A stretch of 32,078 nt of DNA, taken from assembly GCA_051277445.1 (NCBI GenBank), contig JBNMQC010000012.1, positions 1 through 32,078 of the forward strand, read 5' to 3'. Origin of the DNA: Bermanella sp051277445. Lineage in GTDB: Bacteria; Pseudomonadota; Gammaproteobacteria; Pseudomonadales; Oceanobacteraceae. Under the pieces are notes generated by a model. The model was given only the letters and a program-made list of their open reading frames with translations. It made no database searches and was not told the origin of the DNA. Shown here piece by piece: positions 8,556 through 16,376 of the stretch (position 1 is its first letter; each line of letters opens with the position of its first letter). The position numbers and the translations under genes are program-made.

Positions 8556-8891
8556 TTAAGCCACCACCTGGCCGCGATAAATACGCTTTGGTCGATGGTC
8601 CACTGAGTCACCTGCTCGCGGGCTATCTGGAATAGGCTGACCGCGATACATGCGCTTACTTGTCACTTCTTCTTGTTCTTCCATTCGTGGCATTAATTCG
8701 ATTCCCATCATGTCTTCTAGGTCGGCGAACAACAGCTGCGACCTTTGGTCGTGGCTCTTTTTAACCAAGTCTAAAATGGTTTGCACCACATTTGGCTGAC
8801 TGAGTTTTATCTCAACACCAAACTCGCTGCGTAAGCGTTTACGAAGTTGTTGCATGATATCGATCATGTCTTTCGTGAGATTGGGAATCAT
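8556..8891 (-). CDS. Unknown protein with duplicated KRxYRGQ motif
   Basis: A 111-residue soluble protein that I do not recognise. The N-terminal 70 residues are predicted helical and charged. The C-terminal third carries two copies of a short motif, KRMYRGQ at 79-85 and KRIYRGQ at 102-108, 23 residues apart and separated by a Pro/Asp-rich linker. The YRG core recalls the short DUF4278-type motif of other bacteria, but this is only a visual likeness. The gene lies 37 bases upstream of the cyclase start on the same strand, so it is likely the first gene of that operon. Function unknown; the repeated motif suggests a short peptide that binds a partner. Confidence 0.65.
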   Translation of the reverse strand: MIPNLTKDMIDIMQQLRKRLRSEFGVEIKLSQPNVVQTILDLVKKSHDQRSQLLFADLEDMMGIELMPRMEEQEEVTSKRMYRGQPIPDSPRAGDSVDHRPKRIYRGQVVA

Positions 8892-9410
8892 AATGGCTCT
8901 TCATTAAACAATCAGTAAGTTATAACTACTTGAGCAAGCCCCATACCAACCGCATAACTTAGTGTAAAAATAGTCAAGATGCCTATAAGCCACATAACTC
9001 AAGGGCATTGTGATGCCAAATCCCCCTTCTTTTTTTGCTCGGCCAACCAAAAGCACCAAAGTAACTCTTTTAACGTAATTCACGCACCAGTTTGAGACAC
9101 CGCAAAGTATCAACCCCCACACAAATCGATCAAAAAACAACCAAATAAGTTAATTTCCCTAAAAAGTGTTCTTGTTTTGGGCGTAAAAGCGGTAATTAAA
9201 AGCACAATGGATGAAAAGAAAAGTTGGCAAGGAACCTGCAATATTAGAATTAGCGAGTTCATTTAACTTGCAGAGCGTAGATTCATGTCGAAAGACTCAG
9301 TTTTATCGGGGCCAATTAATCTTGCACGGGTTAATTTGATTTAGCTGATTGAATCTACGCTTTTTTTTCGCCTGTTACGTTTGTACGATGCCTTTCAGCC
9401 TCGTATCCGT
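8892..9410. other. Gene-free region of 519 bases
   Basis: Lies between the YRGQ-motif gene and a membrane-protein gene, both on the minus strand. It contains the candidate structured RNA at 9236-9368 on the plus strand. A minus-strand open frame at 8904-9140 (78 codons) has no good ribosome-binding site and no recognisable protein character. The rest presumably holds the promoter of the minus-strand operon. Confidence 0.5.
9257..9368 (+). ncRNA. Candidate structured small RNA with terminator
   Basis: A perfect 11-bp stem (9275-9285 with 9350-9360) encloses about 64 bases and is followed at once by eight T residues (9361-9368). Inside the closing stem lie a GTC-GAAA-GAC mini-hairpin with a GNRA-type loop (9287-9296), a TCAG/CTGA pairing (9297-9300 with 9345-9348) and an AATTAA/TTAATT hairpin (9314-9319 with 9331-9336), giving a plausible multi-branched fold. 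A weak promoter-like pair is TTGGCA (9224-9229) and TAGAAT (9245-9250) with a short 15-base spacer. The plus-strand T-run has no counterpart on the minus strand, so this is not a terminator for the minus-strand neighbour. I matched it to no known RNA family; the 5' end is a guess. Confidence 0.4.
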
Positions 9411-10055
9411 TTACCCCTCGCTGGCTGTCAGCAACTCACCAGAATCATCAAAATGCGTAATGCGCTTAATGGCAAAATCGATGTCAGGTGTCATTAGGGA
9501 TTGTTTCTTTAGGAACACCATCAGCTCACTGACAAACAGCTCATCCGTCCATTCATCACGGGGGCGTGAGCGCACAAAATCGCTATAAACGCGGTGACCC
9601 AAGCCTTGAATCAACTGCTTATTCAATTGCTCCATTAAATAAACATGCACGGCTTGATTGAGTAAACGCTCAACCTTTTCAATTTGCACCTGTTCAAAGT
9701 TAGCCACTTGCAATTGCGCTAACAATAAATCACGCCAAGCCACATTTTGCTGGATACTGGTTTCATTTTCTTGGGTACTATTTTGGCTAAGCAACTGCAA
9801 TGTCATATCCAATTGCACTTGGGTTAATTGACCGATGACAGCAATGTGTTTTTCCATTTGAGTTTGAAAGGCTTGATCCTGCTCTTTGTGCAGGTAATAG
9901 ATTTTATCTAAGCTCAGTAGCGCATAATCAAAGACCGTCAGTAGCGCAATTAAGGCAGCAAAGACAAGTGGTGGAATTTTTTTGGTATGAAGTAATACCG
10001 TTAACAGTGCTAATAAGCCAACACTGAAAAGTAAGATGAAAATCGTAATAGCCAT
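9411..10055 (-). CDS. Unknown membrane protein with coiled-coil region
   Basis: A 214-residue protein not recognised. Two hydrophobic segments at about 3-21 and 28-48 form an N-terminal membrane hairpin, and the rest is a Gln/Leu-rich helical domain (about 55-150) likely to be coiled coil, then a more mixed C-terminal part. The start is supported by AAGGTGG four bases before the ATG. It follows the CBS-domain gene by 55 bases on the same strand and may be co-transcribed with it and DUF4404. Function unknown. Confidence 0.7.
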   Translation of the reverse strand: MAITIFILLFSVGLLALLTVLLHTKKIPPLVFAALIALLTVFDYALLSLDKIYYLHKEQDQAFQTQMEKHIAVIGQLTQVQLDMTLQLLSQNSTQENETSIQQNVAWRDLLLAQLQVANFEQVQIEKVERLLNQAVHVYLMEQLNKQLIQGLGHRVYSDFVRSRPRDEWTDELFVSELMVFLKKQSLMTPDIDFAIKRITHFDDSGELLTASEG

Positions 10056-10110
10056 GAGGCCACCTTTATGGAGATCAAGGCCGTCACACTAGCAACGGCC
10101 ATTGATTTGT

Positions 10111-10545
10111 TCAAGCGACGCTGTCACCCCCTCCAGGAAAAAACGCTTCTTTTAACATGTCACTAAAGGCATGACAGGCATCCGAAGCAGTAAATACACC
10201 TGCCAGCTTACCTTGGCGCGTTACGAGTACGCAGTCCACATGGGTATCGCTCATGTAATCCAACACCTCAATTAATGAGGTGTACAAGTCAACGGTGTAG
10301 ACATTTTCAGGACACAAGTCCGACACAATCAGCTCATCAAAGTCGGTATGAGTATGGCCGGGTAACTGGGTGCGCTCTAACTCTCGCTTGGTCAATACAC
10401 TTAAACTGCCATCGGCCAGTTTCACCGGTAGATGCCCCACACGATGCTCTCGCATCATGTCTTTCGCCTGTGTCATGGTGGCGCTGTCGGCAATCGAATA
10501 TGGAAACGCGCTCATGACATCTTTGATTCTTGGCATGCGCTTCAT
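10111..10545 (-). CDS. CBS-domain pair protein
   Basis: A 144-residue protein made almost entirely of two CBS motifs, about 8-60 (VMSAFPYSIADSATMTQAKDMM with GHLPV) and about 75-135 (VYTVDLYTSLIEVLDYM with LAGVFTASD). Such pairs bind adenosine nucleotides and act as energy or ligand sensors, either alone or for a partner. The start has a GAGGGA ribosome-binding site five bases upstream. It lies 20 bases after the DUF4404 gene and before an unknown membrane protein gene, so the three may form an operon. No effector domain is attached, so the regulated partner is unknown. Confidence 0.85.
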   Translation of the reverse strand: MKRMPRIKDVMSAFPYSIADSATMTQAKDMMREHRVGHLPVKLADGSLSVLTKRELERTQLPGHTHTDFDELIVSDLCPENVYTVDLYTSLIEVLDYMSDTHVDCVLVTRQGKLAGVFTASDACHAFSDMLKEAFFPGGGDSVA

Positions 10546-10565
10546 GGTTTTCCCTCAAGTGACGA

Positions 10566-10820
10566 TTAGATGCCCATTTTACCGAGCATATCAATAATAT
10601 CTCGCATCACAGCCGATGCATTGGGGTGCTGGCTGTCAAATTCGACGGCTTGTTGCTCTAAGCGATGATTGATTCCATCATCTGCCTTTTCATTGGCTAA
10701 TGCCGCTTGAATGTCACGATCTAATTGTTCTAGCAATTCACGGCTTTCACTGTCTAACGAATCAATTTGCCCGATGGTTTGTTTTAATTGGGCTAATTTA
10801 TTTTTCAATTGCTCTTGCAT
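10566..10820 (-). CDS. DUF4404 family protein
   Basis: An 84-residue, acidic, helical protein matching the DUF4404 family in length and pattern: an N-terminal Lys/Leu heptad stretch, a central LLEQLDRDIQ helix and a C-terminal FDSQHPNASAVMRDIIDMLGKMGI-type end. The function of the family is unknown. An AGGAG ribosome-binding site lies seven bases before the ATG. It is probably the first gene of a unit with the CBS-domain gene 20 bases downstream. Confidence 0.8.
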   Translation of the reverse strand: MQEQLKNKLAQLKQTIGQIDSLDSESRELLEQLDRDIQAALANEKADDGINHRLEQQAVEFDSQHPNASAVMRDIIDMLGKMGI

Positions 10821-10925
10821 GAAATGACTCCTAGTCAGTAAAGGTCTTCACATACTGCCACTGTAACAATATAGATCAAGTTAACGAATGAGCATCATGT
10901 GATTGTTTTGGCAAAATCAGAACGG

Positions 10926-10954
10926 TTGCGGTAAATGTGTCCCATTCACCGCAA
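10926..10954. terminator. Hairpin between DUF2788 and DUF4404 genes, possible terminator
   Basis: A 7-bp perfect stem (10926-10932 with 10948-10954), partly extended inward, lies just after the end of the DUF2788 gene on the minus strand. There is no long T-run on either side, so termination is uncertain. Confidence 0.35.
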
Positions 10955-10986
10955 GAAAGATACAAAAAAGAAGAGAAGCAGTACGC

Positions 10987-11187
10987 TCAGATACCCATGG
11001 TGAGCTTAAGCACGCCTTTTATAATGAAGCCCACCATGCCTAAACCCAGTGCAAAGAATAAGACCGCCATGCCGAATTTACCCGCGTTTGAGCGTTTACC
11101 TAGGTCATAAATAATAAACATCATAAACCCCATAAGCGCGGCTAGGCCGATCATCAAGGCCACTTCTTCGAACTGCTCAAAATTCAT
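10987..11187 (-). CDS. DUF2788 family small membrane protein
   Basis: A small inner-membrane protein of 66 residues from the ATG at 11187, or 70 from the ATG at 11199. I prefer the internal start because GGGTG sits five bases before it, while the upstream ATG has no such site. Two membrane segments (about 9-26 and 37-60) flank the conserved cytoplasmic loop YDLGKRSNAGKFG, which is the hallmark of DUF2788. The family function is unknown. It lies 35 bases or more after the AbgT transporter gene on the same strand. Confidence 0.8.
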   Translation of the reverse strand: MNFEQFEEVALMIGLAALMGFMMFIIYDLGKRSNAGKFGMAVLFFALGLGMVGFIIKGVLKLTMGI

Positions 11188-11233
11188 AACATCACCCATA
11201 TTTGTGGTGGGCGCATTATAACCAATATTGAGC

Positions 11234-12730
11234 TTAATTCGATAGCACTGGCCCTAACGGTAAATCCAGCCCAACCCAAAGCGTCAGCATGGCACCCCAT
11301 ACCAGTAGCAAGGTTAACGCATAGGGCAGCATGATGGTCAGCAATCGTCCAACCGATAACCCAGCTTCGTACTTATGAGCGTACGCCAGCACCAATGGGA
11401 AGTAAGGCATCAAGGGTGTAATGATATTGGTACTGCTATCCGCGACGCGATACGCCCCCTGCACGGTCTCAGGCTCAATACCCAATAAAAAAAAGGCAGG
11501 GATAATCACCGGAGCTAACAACGCCCACTTCGCCGAAGCACTGCCGATGAATAAATTAAGAATGGCCGTCACAAACATCAAGCCCATGACGGCAAGAGGC
11601 CCACTGATCGCAAACTCTTGTAAGACACCGGCAAGTTCTATGGCCAGCACAAGTCCTAACGCGCTCCATTTAAACCAGGCAATAAACTGAGCCACAACAA
11701 ACATCAAAACAAGGTAAGGGGCAATATCAATCACCCCTTGCTCAAGCGCCTTCACCCATTTATGCCAACTATTTAAACGCTTTTGCTGAACACCATACAC
11801 CGTGGCGAGTATGGCAACATTCAAGGCAATCATGGCCACCAAAGATGACATAAAGGGCCCTTTCAATAGGCCGCCCTGCTCATTTTGCAGCACCGCGCCC
11901 TCTGGCAAAGTTAAGCCCAGCCAGATGACAATGATTACACCGAAAGTAAAATAAAAAACCCGTCCAAATCCACCTGCCACATCCTGCTCTTGCGAAGGTG
12001 CATCTGCGAACCCATGCTGATCAATTCCCTCCTTTGAAGTGGCCTGCAAATAGGGCTCAACCCAAAACCGATTAACCAGTACACAGCACAACACCACCAC
12101 AAACACGCTGCACACTAAGAAGTAATAGTTGGCCAAAATGCTCACATCTCGATCCGCTACCAAAGACAGGGCTTCAGAGCTAATACCCGACAACATAGCA
12201 TCCACGGGGCCTACGAATAAATTGGCACTGAAGCCACCCGAGACACAGGCAAAACCTAAAGCTAAGCCAGCAATTGGATTGCGTCCGGCGGCATAAAAGA
12301 CCGCCGCACAAAGGGGCAGCAACACCACATAGCCGGAGTCCACCGCGATGCTCGACATCACCCCTAAAAAGGCAATGGCCACCGCCAAAAATTCTTTTGG
12401 GGTTCGTCGCGTCAAACCCGATATCAGGCCCGGCAGAAGTCCACTTTTCTCTGCCAACGAGAACGCTAAAGCCATCAAGATAACTGGCCCCACAGGCGCA
12501 AAATTCATAAAGTTTTTCACCAAGGAGCTGAGCATAAACACCAAGCCCTCAGATGAAACCAAACTATGAACCATTAACAGCTCACCGGTTGCGGGATGCT
12601 GAGCCTGCCAACCCAAACCCTGTCCAATAGCACTCATTGCCAGCACGATCACACACAGATAAATGAATAACGCCATAGGGTGCGGCAATCGATTGGCCAC
12701 GGATTCAATGCGCTGTAAAAATTGACTCAT
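11234..12730 (-). CDS. AbgT family transporter
   Basis: A 498-residue polytopic inner-membrane protein of the AbgT family, close to the usual length (about 510). Members such as Escherichia coli AbgT import p-aminobenzoyl-glutamate, and others (MtrF, YdaH) export sulfonamides or folate catabolites. About ten to thirteen membrane segments are visible. Family signatures include PHPMALF near the N terminus, NFAPVGPVIL, DSGYVVLLPL, the SGGFSANLF loop and a late RVADSSTNIITPLMPYFPL stretch. The ATG has AAGGA upstream, about 11 bases away. No folate genes lie nearby, so the substrate is an inference from the family only. Confidence 0.9.
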   Translation of the reverse strand: MSQFLQRIESVANRLPHPMALFIYLCVIVLAMSAIGQGLGWQAQHPATGELLMVHSLVSSEGLVFMLSSLVKNFMNFAPVGPVILMALAFSLAEKSGLLPGLISGLTRRTPKEFLAVAIAFLGVMSSIAVDSGYVVLLPLCAAVFYAAGRNPIAGLALGFACVSGGFSANLFVGPVDAMLSGISSEALSLVADRDVSILANYYFLVCSVFVVVLCCVLVNRFWVEPYLQATSKEGIDQHGFADAPSQEQDVAGGFGRVFYFTFGVIIVIWLGLTLPEGAVLQNEQGGLLKGPFMSSLVAMIALNVAILATVYGVQQKRLNSWHKWVKALEQGVIDIAPYLVLMFVVAQFIAWFKWSALGLVLAIELAGVLQEFAISGPLAVMGLMFVTAILNLFIGSASAKWALLAPVIIPAFFLLGIEPETVQGAYRVADSSTNIITPLMPYFPLVLAYAHKYEAGLSVGRLLTIMLPYALTLLLVWGAMLTLWVGLDLPLGPVLSN

Positions 12731-12950
12731 GGCGCTTTTTGTCCTTTTTAGGGGGTTTTTAGGGTATTTACTTTAATTGTGGCGATTTCCAGCCAATGAC
12801 AAAAAATGCTTTATATTCAAGGCTCTACGATAGCTTTTAAAAACAGAACACTCAATTGCAGGCCTAGATAAGCAAATCGATACTTTTGTACTAGAAAAAA
12901 CGTATTTTCACACTAGAATGGCGCCCGTATCTTATTTATCAGGAGCCTTC

Positions 12951-13214
12951 ATGGGGTTATTTCAAACTGTTTCTTCGCCGTCTCATGTCAATGACGGTGC
13001 CAGCATTGCAACCATCTTGCCCGCCAATACGCCTATGCCTTTGTGCTGCGATAGCTGTGACCATGAACAAACTTACACCATGACACACTTACGTCAATTA
13101 CCCACCATCGTGTGTGACGCCTGTGGCGATGCTCGCCCGTTTAGTGCCTTTGAATTAAACATCATTGAAAACACCCTTAATACCATGGGGTATTTTTTAC
13201 AAAAACGCGCGTAA
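12951..13214 (+). CDS. Small zinc-ribbon-like protein
   Basis: An 87-residue protein started at the ATG at 12951, which has AGGAG six bases upstream; an earlier in-frame ATG at 12918 lacks such a site. Four cysteines form two knuckles, C33-x2-C36 and C55-x2-C58, about 18 residues apart, typical of a zinc ribbon. The C-terminal 25 residues are predicted helical. I do not recognise the family. It is monocistronic and converges on the TetR gene with a shared terminator. A nucleic-acid or protein-binding role is inference from the fold only. Confidence 0.7.
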   Translation: MGLFQTVSSPSHVNDGASIATILPANTPMPLCCDSCDHEQTYTMTHLRQLPTIVCDACGDARPFSAFELNIIENTLNTMGYFLQKRA

Positions 13215-13244
13215 TCGTATTGCTCTAATAAAAATAATAGATAC

Positions 13245-13273
13245 AAAAAAGGAGACACTTGGTCTCCTTTTTT
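13245..13273. terminator. Bidirectional intrinsic terminator
   Basis: GGAGAC (13251-13256) pairs with GTCTCC (13262-13267), flanked by an A-run on the left and a T-run on the right. It lies between the convergent zinc-ribbon and TetR genes. Confidence 0.85.
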
Positions 13274-13311
13274 ATTGCTCGACATTTCATAGCACAACAA
13301 GGTGCAACACA

Positions 13312-14025
13312 TCAGTCTTCTTTAGGTACTTCAATTTTTAGAATCAAAGACACTTGGCGCTCCAAAATGTCACGCTGAGCCTGTTGATTAATTTCCTCAA
13401 CGGGCACTAATAAAGCTTCGTATTCCACACGGCGAAGCGTGCTCACCAAAATTTGCGCATCTTCTTTAGGGTGGGAGCTGTGCACCAGATTCAAAAATTC
13501 AATAAGCTTTTGCTCCATGGCTTTAGCATGTTCATCCGCCAGCCCACGAAGATTTTCATTTAATAATGCTTCGTAGCGGAACGCTTGATCGGCAACCGCC
13601 ATCTCACGATTATGGGTGGTTTTTTCAAGTACATACGCCAACAACTGATCAACAATGACCTCAACCAGCTTTGGCCCAGTGGTTAACTCAGCCAGTTTTT
13701 TACCATCGGCATTTTCTAATGGTTCATACATTTTACGCGCAAACACATTCACAATGGATTGTGCTTTCTCAGCATAAAGCATGAAGGTATCACTGATTAA
13801 TTCTTGAATATCTTTAAAGTAATACGTGGTGGCCGCTAACGGAACATCGGCTTCTTTGGCCACACTGCGGTGGCGAATGGCGCGCACGCCATCACTAACC
13901 ACGATTCTTAACGAGGCCTCTAATATGGCTCTGCGGCGTTGTTCACTGCCCGCTCGAGAGGTTTTACGCCCACGGTACTGAATCGAGTTTGGCTCGTTCA
14001 CTTGGGCCTTATGAAGTGCTGTCAT
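13312..14025 (-). CDS. TetR/AcrR family transcriptional regulator
   Basis: A 237-residue regulator. After a basic, disordered 25-residue leader, residues about 28-75 form the TetR DNA-binding domain: helix 1 with RRRAILEASLRIV, then the helix-turn-helix with HRSVAKEADVPLAATTYYF, which is the standard TetR recognition pattern. The remaining 160 residues are the helical ligand-binding and dimerisation domain. CAGGA precedes the ATG. The divergent gene at 14257 and the gene itself are possible targets; the spacer holds a direct repeat described separately. The effector ligand is unknown. Confidence 0.9.
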   Translation of the reverse strand: MTALHKAQVNEPNSIQYRGRKTSRAGSEQRRRAILEASLRIVVSDGVRAIRHRSVAKEADVPLAATTYYFKDIQELISDTFMLYAEKAQSIVNVFARKMYEPLENADGKKLAELTTGPKLVEVIVDQLLAYVLEKTTHNREMAVADQAFRYEALLNENLRGLADEHAKAMEQKLIEFLNLVHSSHPKEDAQILVSTLRRVEYEALLVPVEEINQQAQRDILERQVSLILKIEVPKED

Positions 14026-14049
14026 TGGTGGTGTCCTGACTCATGTAGC

Positions 14050-14081
14050 GCTATTTATTATTATTGTTATAGCTATTTATT
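14050..14081. promoter_or_regulatory. Direct repeat, possible operator of the TetR gene
   Basis: The 10-base sequence GCTATTTATT occurs at 14050-14059 and again at 14072-14081, a spacing of 22 bases or about two helical turns. Each overlaps a small palindrome (TAGCGCTA at 14046-14053, ATAGCTAT at 14069-14076). The position just upstream of the TetR start fits autoregulation, but AT-rich repeats can arise by chance. Confidence 0.3.
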
Positions 14082-14256
14082 TTTATAAGTGGCTTAAGAT
14101 TACTCATTCCATCGGCAAAAGCAATCGCCAAAGTAGGCAAGCCTTTGCCCTTTTTAGAGTACTTACTCAACTTTTATCGCGATTTTTCAAGCACTTACAA
14201 GATTGGCTTAAATCTTGATTAGCTAAACCATAATCGCTTTTTTTGAGTATCAAACG

Positions 14257-14703
14257 ATGATGGATATCCTAGGTTTACCCAAGCGCATGATGCAGCAATT
14301 TGGGCAAATGACTCAGGTAAATCAGACCCAGTCGGTTAAAGCACCAAACGAAACCAAACAGCCAGACATGGCGCTGTCTTCTATGGGTGATCGTATTAAC
14401 CATCTTGCGAAAAGTTTTGATGTAAAAGCCTTGAGCGTGTCGGAAATTCTGCCATTACAGACCGCCTTAACCGATCATAACATTATCCAAAGCCATCAAG
14501 TACGCGCACAAGGGCTTCTCACCCAATTGGCTTACCACCATTACGAAGCAGGCCCAATGGACTTAGAAAAATCGTTGGAGAATCATCTCGCCGAGTTAAA
14601 AGGCAAACCGGCCGTATTGGCCGATTACCAAGAAGGCAAACATGTTTTGAACGTGGTGCGTAATCTTGCCAGTGCCCGTGAGCAACAAATGCATGCGGCT
14701 TAA
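14257..14703 (+). CDS. Unknown small helical protein
   Basis: A 148-residue soluble protein not recognised. It has a Met/Gln-rich N terminus, a disordered stretch at about 20-45 and a helical C-terminal half with charged heptads. There is no signal peptide or membrane segment. The ribosome-binding site is weak; two adjacent ATG codons (14257, 14260) are both possible starts. It is divergent from the TetR gene and 42 bases upstream of the gene at 14746, with which it may be co-transcribed. Function unknown. Confidence 0.6.
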   Translation: MMDILGLPKRMMQQFGQMTQVNQTQSVKAPNETKQPDMALSSMGDRINHLAKSFDVKALSVSEILPLQTALTDHNIIQSHQVRAQGLLTQLAYHHYEAGPMDLEKSLENHLAELKGKPAVLADYQEGKHVLNVVRNLASAREQQMHAA

Positions 14704-14745
14704 AATATGCTAAAGTGCAGTTTTTAAATACCAATAAGAACCATT

Positions 14746-15501
14746 ATGCTTCGTTTGATCCTGCCTACTTTTCTGTTTATCGCTCACTCCGCATTTGCCA
14801 TCACCAACATAGAAAGCCAACGCCTAAATAACACCACGCCGGGTACCAAGGGCAACATCAGTTTCACCCTAGACGGTGAGATCGGTGAAAGCGATGAATT
14901 GACACTGGGTTCCGCCATTACCTTAATTCGTTCATACGCTCGAGACGAATGGATTGTATTGCTGGATCGAGAATACTCAGAAGTGGACGATGAGGTGAAT
15001 ACCGATGAGACCTTGCTGCATGTGCGCCACCTCACCAAACACAGCGCACACTGGGGGCACGAGGTCTTCACTCAATATGAAGAGGATTTGTTCGCAGACT
15101 TAGCAAAGCGCTCGATATTGGGGGCCGGTGCGCGCTACACACTGGATGCGAACCCTGAATTAAAAACCGCCAATCATTTTGGTTTAGGGGCATTTTATGA
15201 AGACGAAGAGTACGCATCGAATATCGTGCAAGACAACGAGCAAAACGTACGGTTAAACATTTATTGGGCGTATCGTAATCGTCTGGCAGAAAATATGACC
15301 TATACCAGCACCCTTTATTTTCAGCCGGATGTGAGTGATGTATCGGACAATAAGGGATTATGGCAAAACGCGGTGACCATCTCTGTCACCAGCACCATTA
15401 GTTTGAGCATCACTTGGAACGCGCTATATGACACCCAAGCGCCTGATGGAAATTACGATACCGAGTTGGATTACAAAAGCATTATTATTTATAACTTCTA
15501 A
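14746..15501 (+). CDS. Predicted outer-membrane protein, DUF481-like
   Basis: A 251-residue exported protein: signal peptide at 1-18 (cleavage after AFA) and alternating beta-strand pattern over the whole mature part, ending in an aromatic residue (IIIYNF), which is the usual signal for outer-membrane barrel insertion. The spacing of acidic loops and YWAYRNRL/TLYFQPD strands resembles DUF481 (YdiY-like) proteins, whose function is largely unknown. The call of a barrel is firm; DUF481 is a visual match. The gene converges on the response regulator at 15549, with only a weak GCCCAG/CTGGGC hairpin (15507-15529) between them. Confidence 0.6.
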   Translation: MLRLILPTFLFIAHSAFAITNIESQRLNNTTPGTKGNISFTLDGEIGESDELTLGSAITLIRSYARDEWIVLLDREYSEVDDEVNTDETLLHVRHLTKHSAHWGHEVFTQYEEDLFADLAKRSILGAGARYTLDANPELKTANHFGLGAFYEDEEYASNIVQDNEQNVRLNIYWAYRNRLAENMTYTSTLYFQPDVSDVSDNKGLWQNAVTISVTSTISLSITWNALYDTQAPDGNYDTELDYKSIIIYNF

Positions 15502-15548
15502 GATAGGCCCAGACGTTCGCGTACTGGGCACATCATTCAATCAAATCA

Positions 15549-15911
15549 TTAAGCCAGCAGGCGATCAACGGTTTCTTTTAACTGATTTTCGTCCGCAGGC
15601 TTGATCAGATAATCACTCGCACCTTGACGCTTGCCCCACATGATATCGGTTTCTTGATCTTTCGAGGTCACGATCACAACCGGAATGTGCTTGGTGGATT
15701 CATGTTTTGTGATTTTACGCGTGGCTTGAAAGCCATTCATTTTTGGCATCACCACATCCATTAAAATAAGGTCTGGCAGTAGATCCATGGCTTTTTCTAC
15801 GCCCTGCTCCCCATCTTCGGCGCTGTGAACCGTGTGGCCTTGCTTTTCAAGGATACGCTTGTGCCCTTCCATCATGGTGGCAGAATCATCCACAATCAAA
15901 ATAGTCGCCAT
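15549..15911 (-). CDS. Single-domain response regulator, PilH-like
   Basis: A 120-residue CheY-like receiver with no output domain. The acidic pocket is D8-D9, the phospho-acceptor is Asp52 (LILMDVVMPK), with the conserved Thr (VVIVTSKDQETD) and Lys (YLIKPAD). The MNGFQATRKIT and KDQETD...WGKRQGA stretches are closely similar to PilH of the Pseudomonas twitching-motility Chp/Pil chemosensory system. In that system PilH acts as a phosphate sink or as an antagonist of PilG. The other pil-chp genes are not in this window, so this is an isolated copy or a paralogue. Confidence 0.8.
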   Translation of the reverse strand: MATILIVDDSATMMEGHKRILEKQGHTVHSAEDGEQGVEKAMDLLPDLILMDVVMPKMNGFQATRKITKHESTKHIPVVIVTSKDQETDIMWGKRQGASDYLIKPADENQLKETVDRLLA

Positions 15912-16070
15912 GTCGCCTCTGTTTATTATAGTTAGTTGTTAGTGAGGTGGGCCGAGCCCTGTAGAGTGAGGACAGTTTAGCGCTCACTTGCGTGTTTCGT
16001 CTACTTCCGTAAGCCCTGTCACCGCTCCAATGTTAAAGCGTTCTCAATTTCCAGCACTTATGCACTATTT

Positions 16071-16376
16071 TTAAGCACAGTATAACTTGTTCACATACAC
16101 CCAAAACGCCAATCCCAGACTGGCAACGCCAACCAACATCAACACAATGAGCGCACCATATTGAGACCAAAACGACGGCTCTGGCTCAGCTGCCTGTAGT
16201 AAGTCCCGCTGGGCCTCCAACAACAACTGGGTATCTTTTCCCGCGTGTTCCATTAAATACCAAGCCGCCTCGCGCCAAGCGGGGTGGCGCTTACCTTGGC
16301 GTAGGATCAAAATCGCTTCTTGGATTCGAAAACGGGGCTTTTGCTTAGGGGGCTCGATGGGAGGATTGGCACTCAT
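16071..16376 (-). CDS. Unknown small tail-anchored membrane protein
   Basis: A 101-residue protein started at the ATG at 16376, with AAGGA about ten bases upstream; an in-frame upstream extension to 16421 lies inside the preceding gene and is less likely. The N-terminal 70 residues are basic and soluble (Pro/Lys-rich, then helical with ILRQGKRHPAW), and one membrane segment near the C terminus (about 77-97) would anchor it with the N terminus inside. The start overlaps the end of the preceding gene by 32 bases, which suggests translational coupling. Not recognised. Confidence 0.55.
   Translation of the reverse strand: MSANPPIEPPKQKPRFRIQEAILILRQGKRHPAWREAAWYLMEHAGKDTQLLLEAQRDLLQAAEPEPSFWSQYGALIVLMLVGVASLGLAFWVYVNKLYCA

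Noticed and set aside
8904..9140. Minus-strand 78-codon frame in the 8.9-9.4 kb spacer
   Set aside because: No ribosome-binding site, unusual composition, and it occupies the likely promoter region of the operon downstream.
9275..9360. Miniature transposon with 11-base terminal repeats
   Set aside because: No target-site duplication flanks the repeats and one end runs into a T-tract, which fits an intrinsic terminator better.
9236..9368. c-di-GMP or other known riboswitch
   Set aside because: The fold has a GNRA-like loop but lacks the conserved bases of the riboswitch classes I know, and no gene follows on the same strand.
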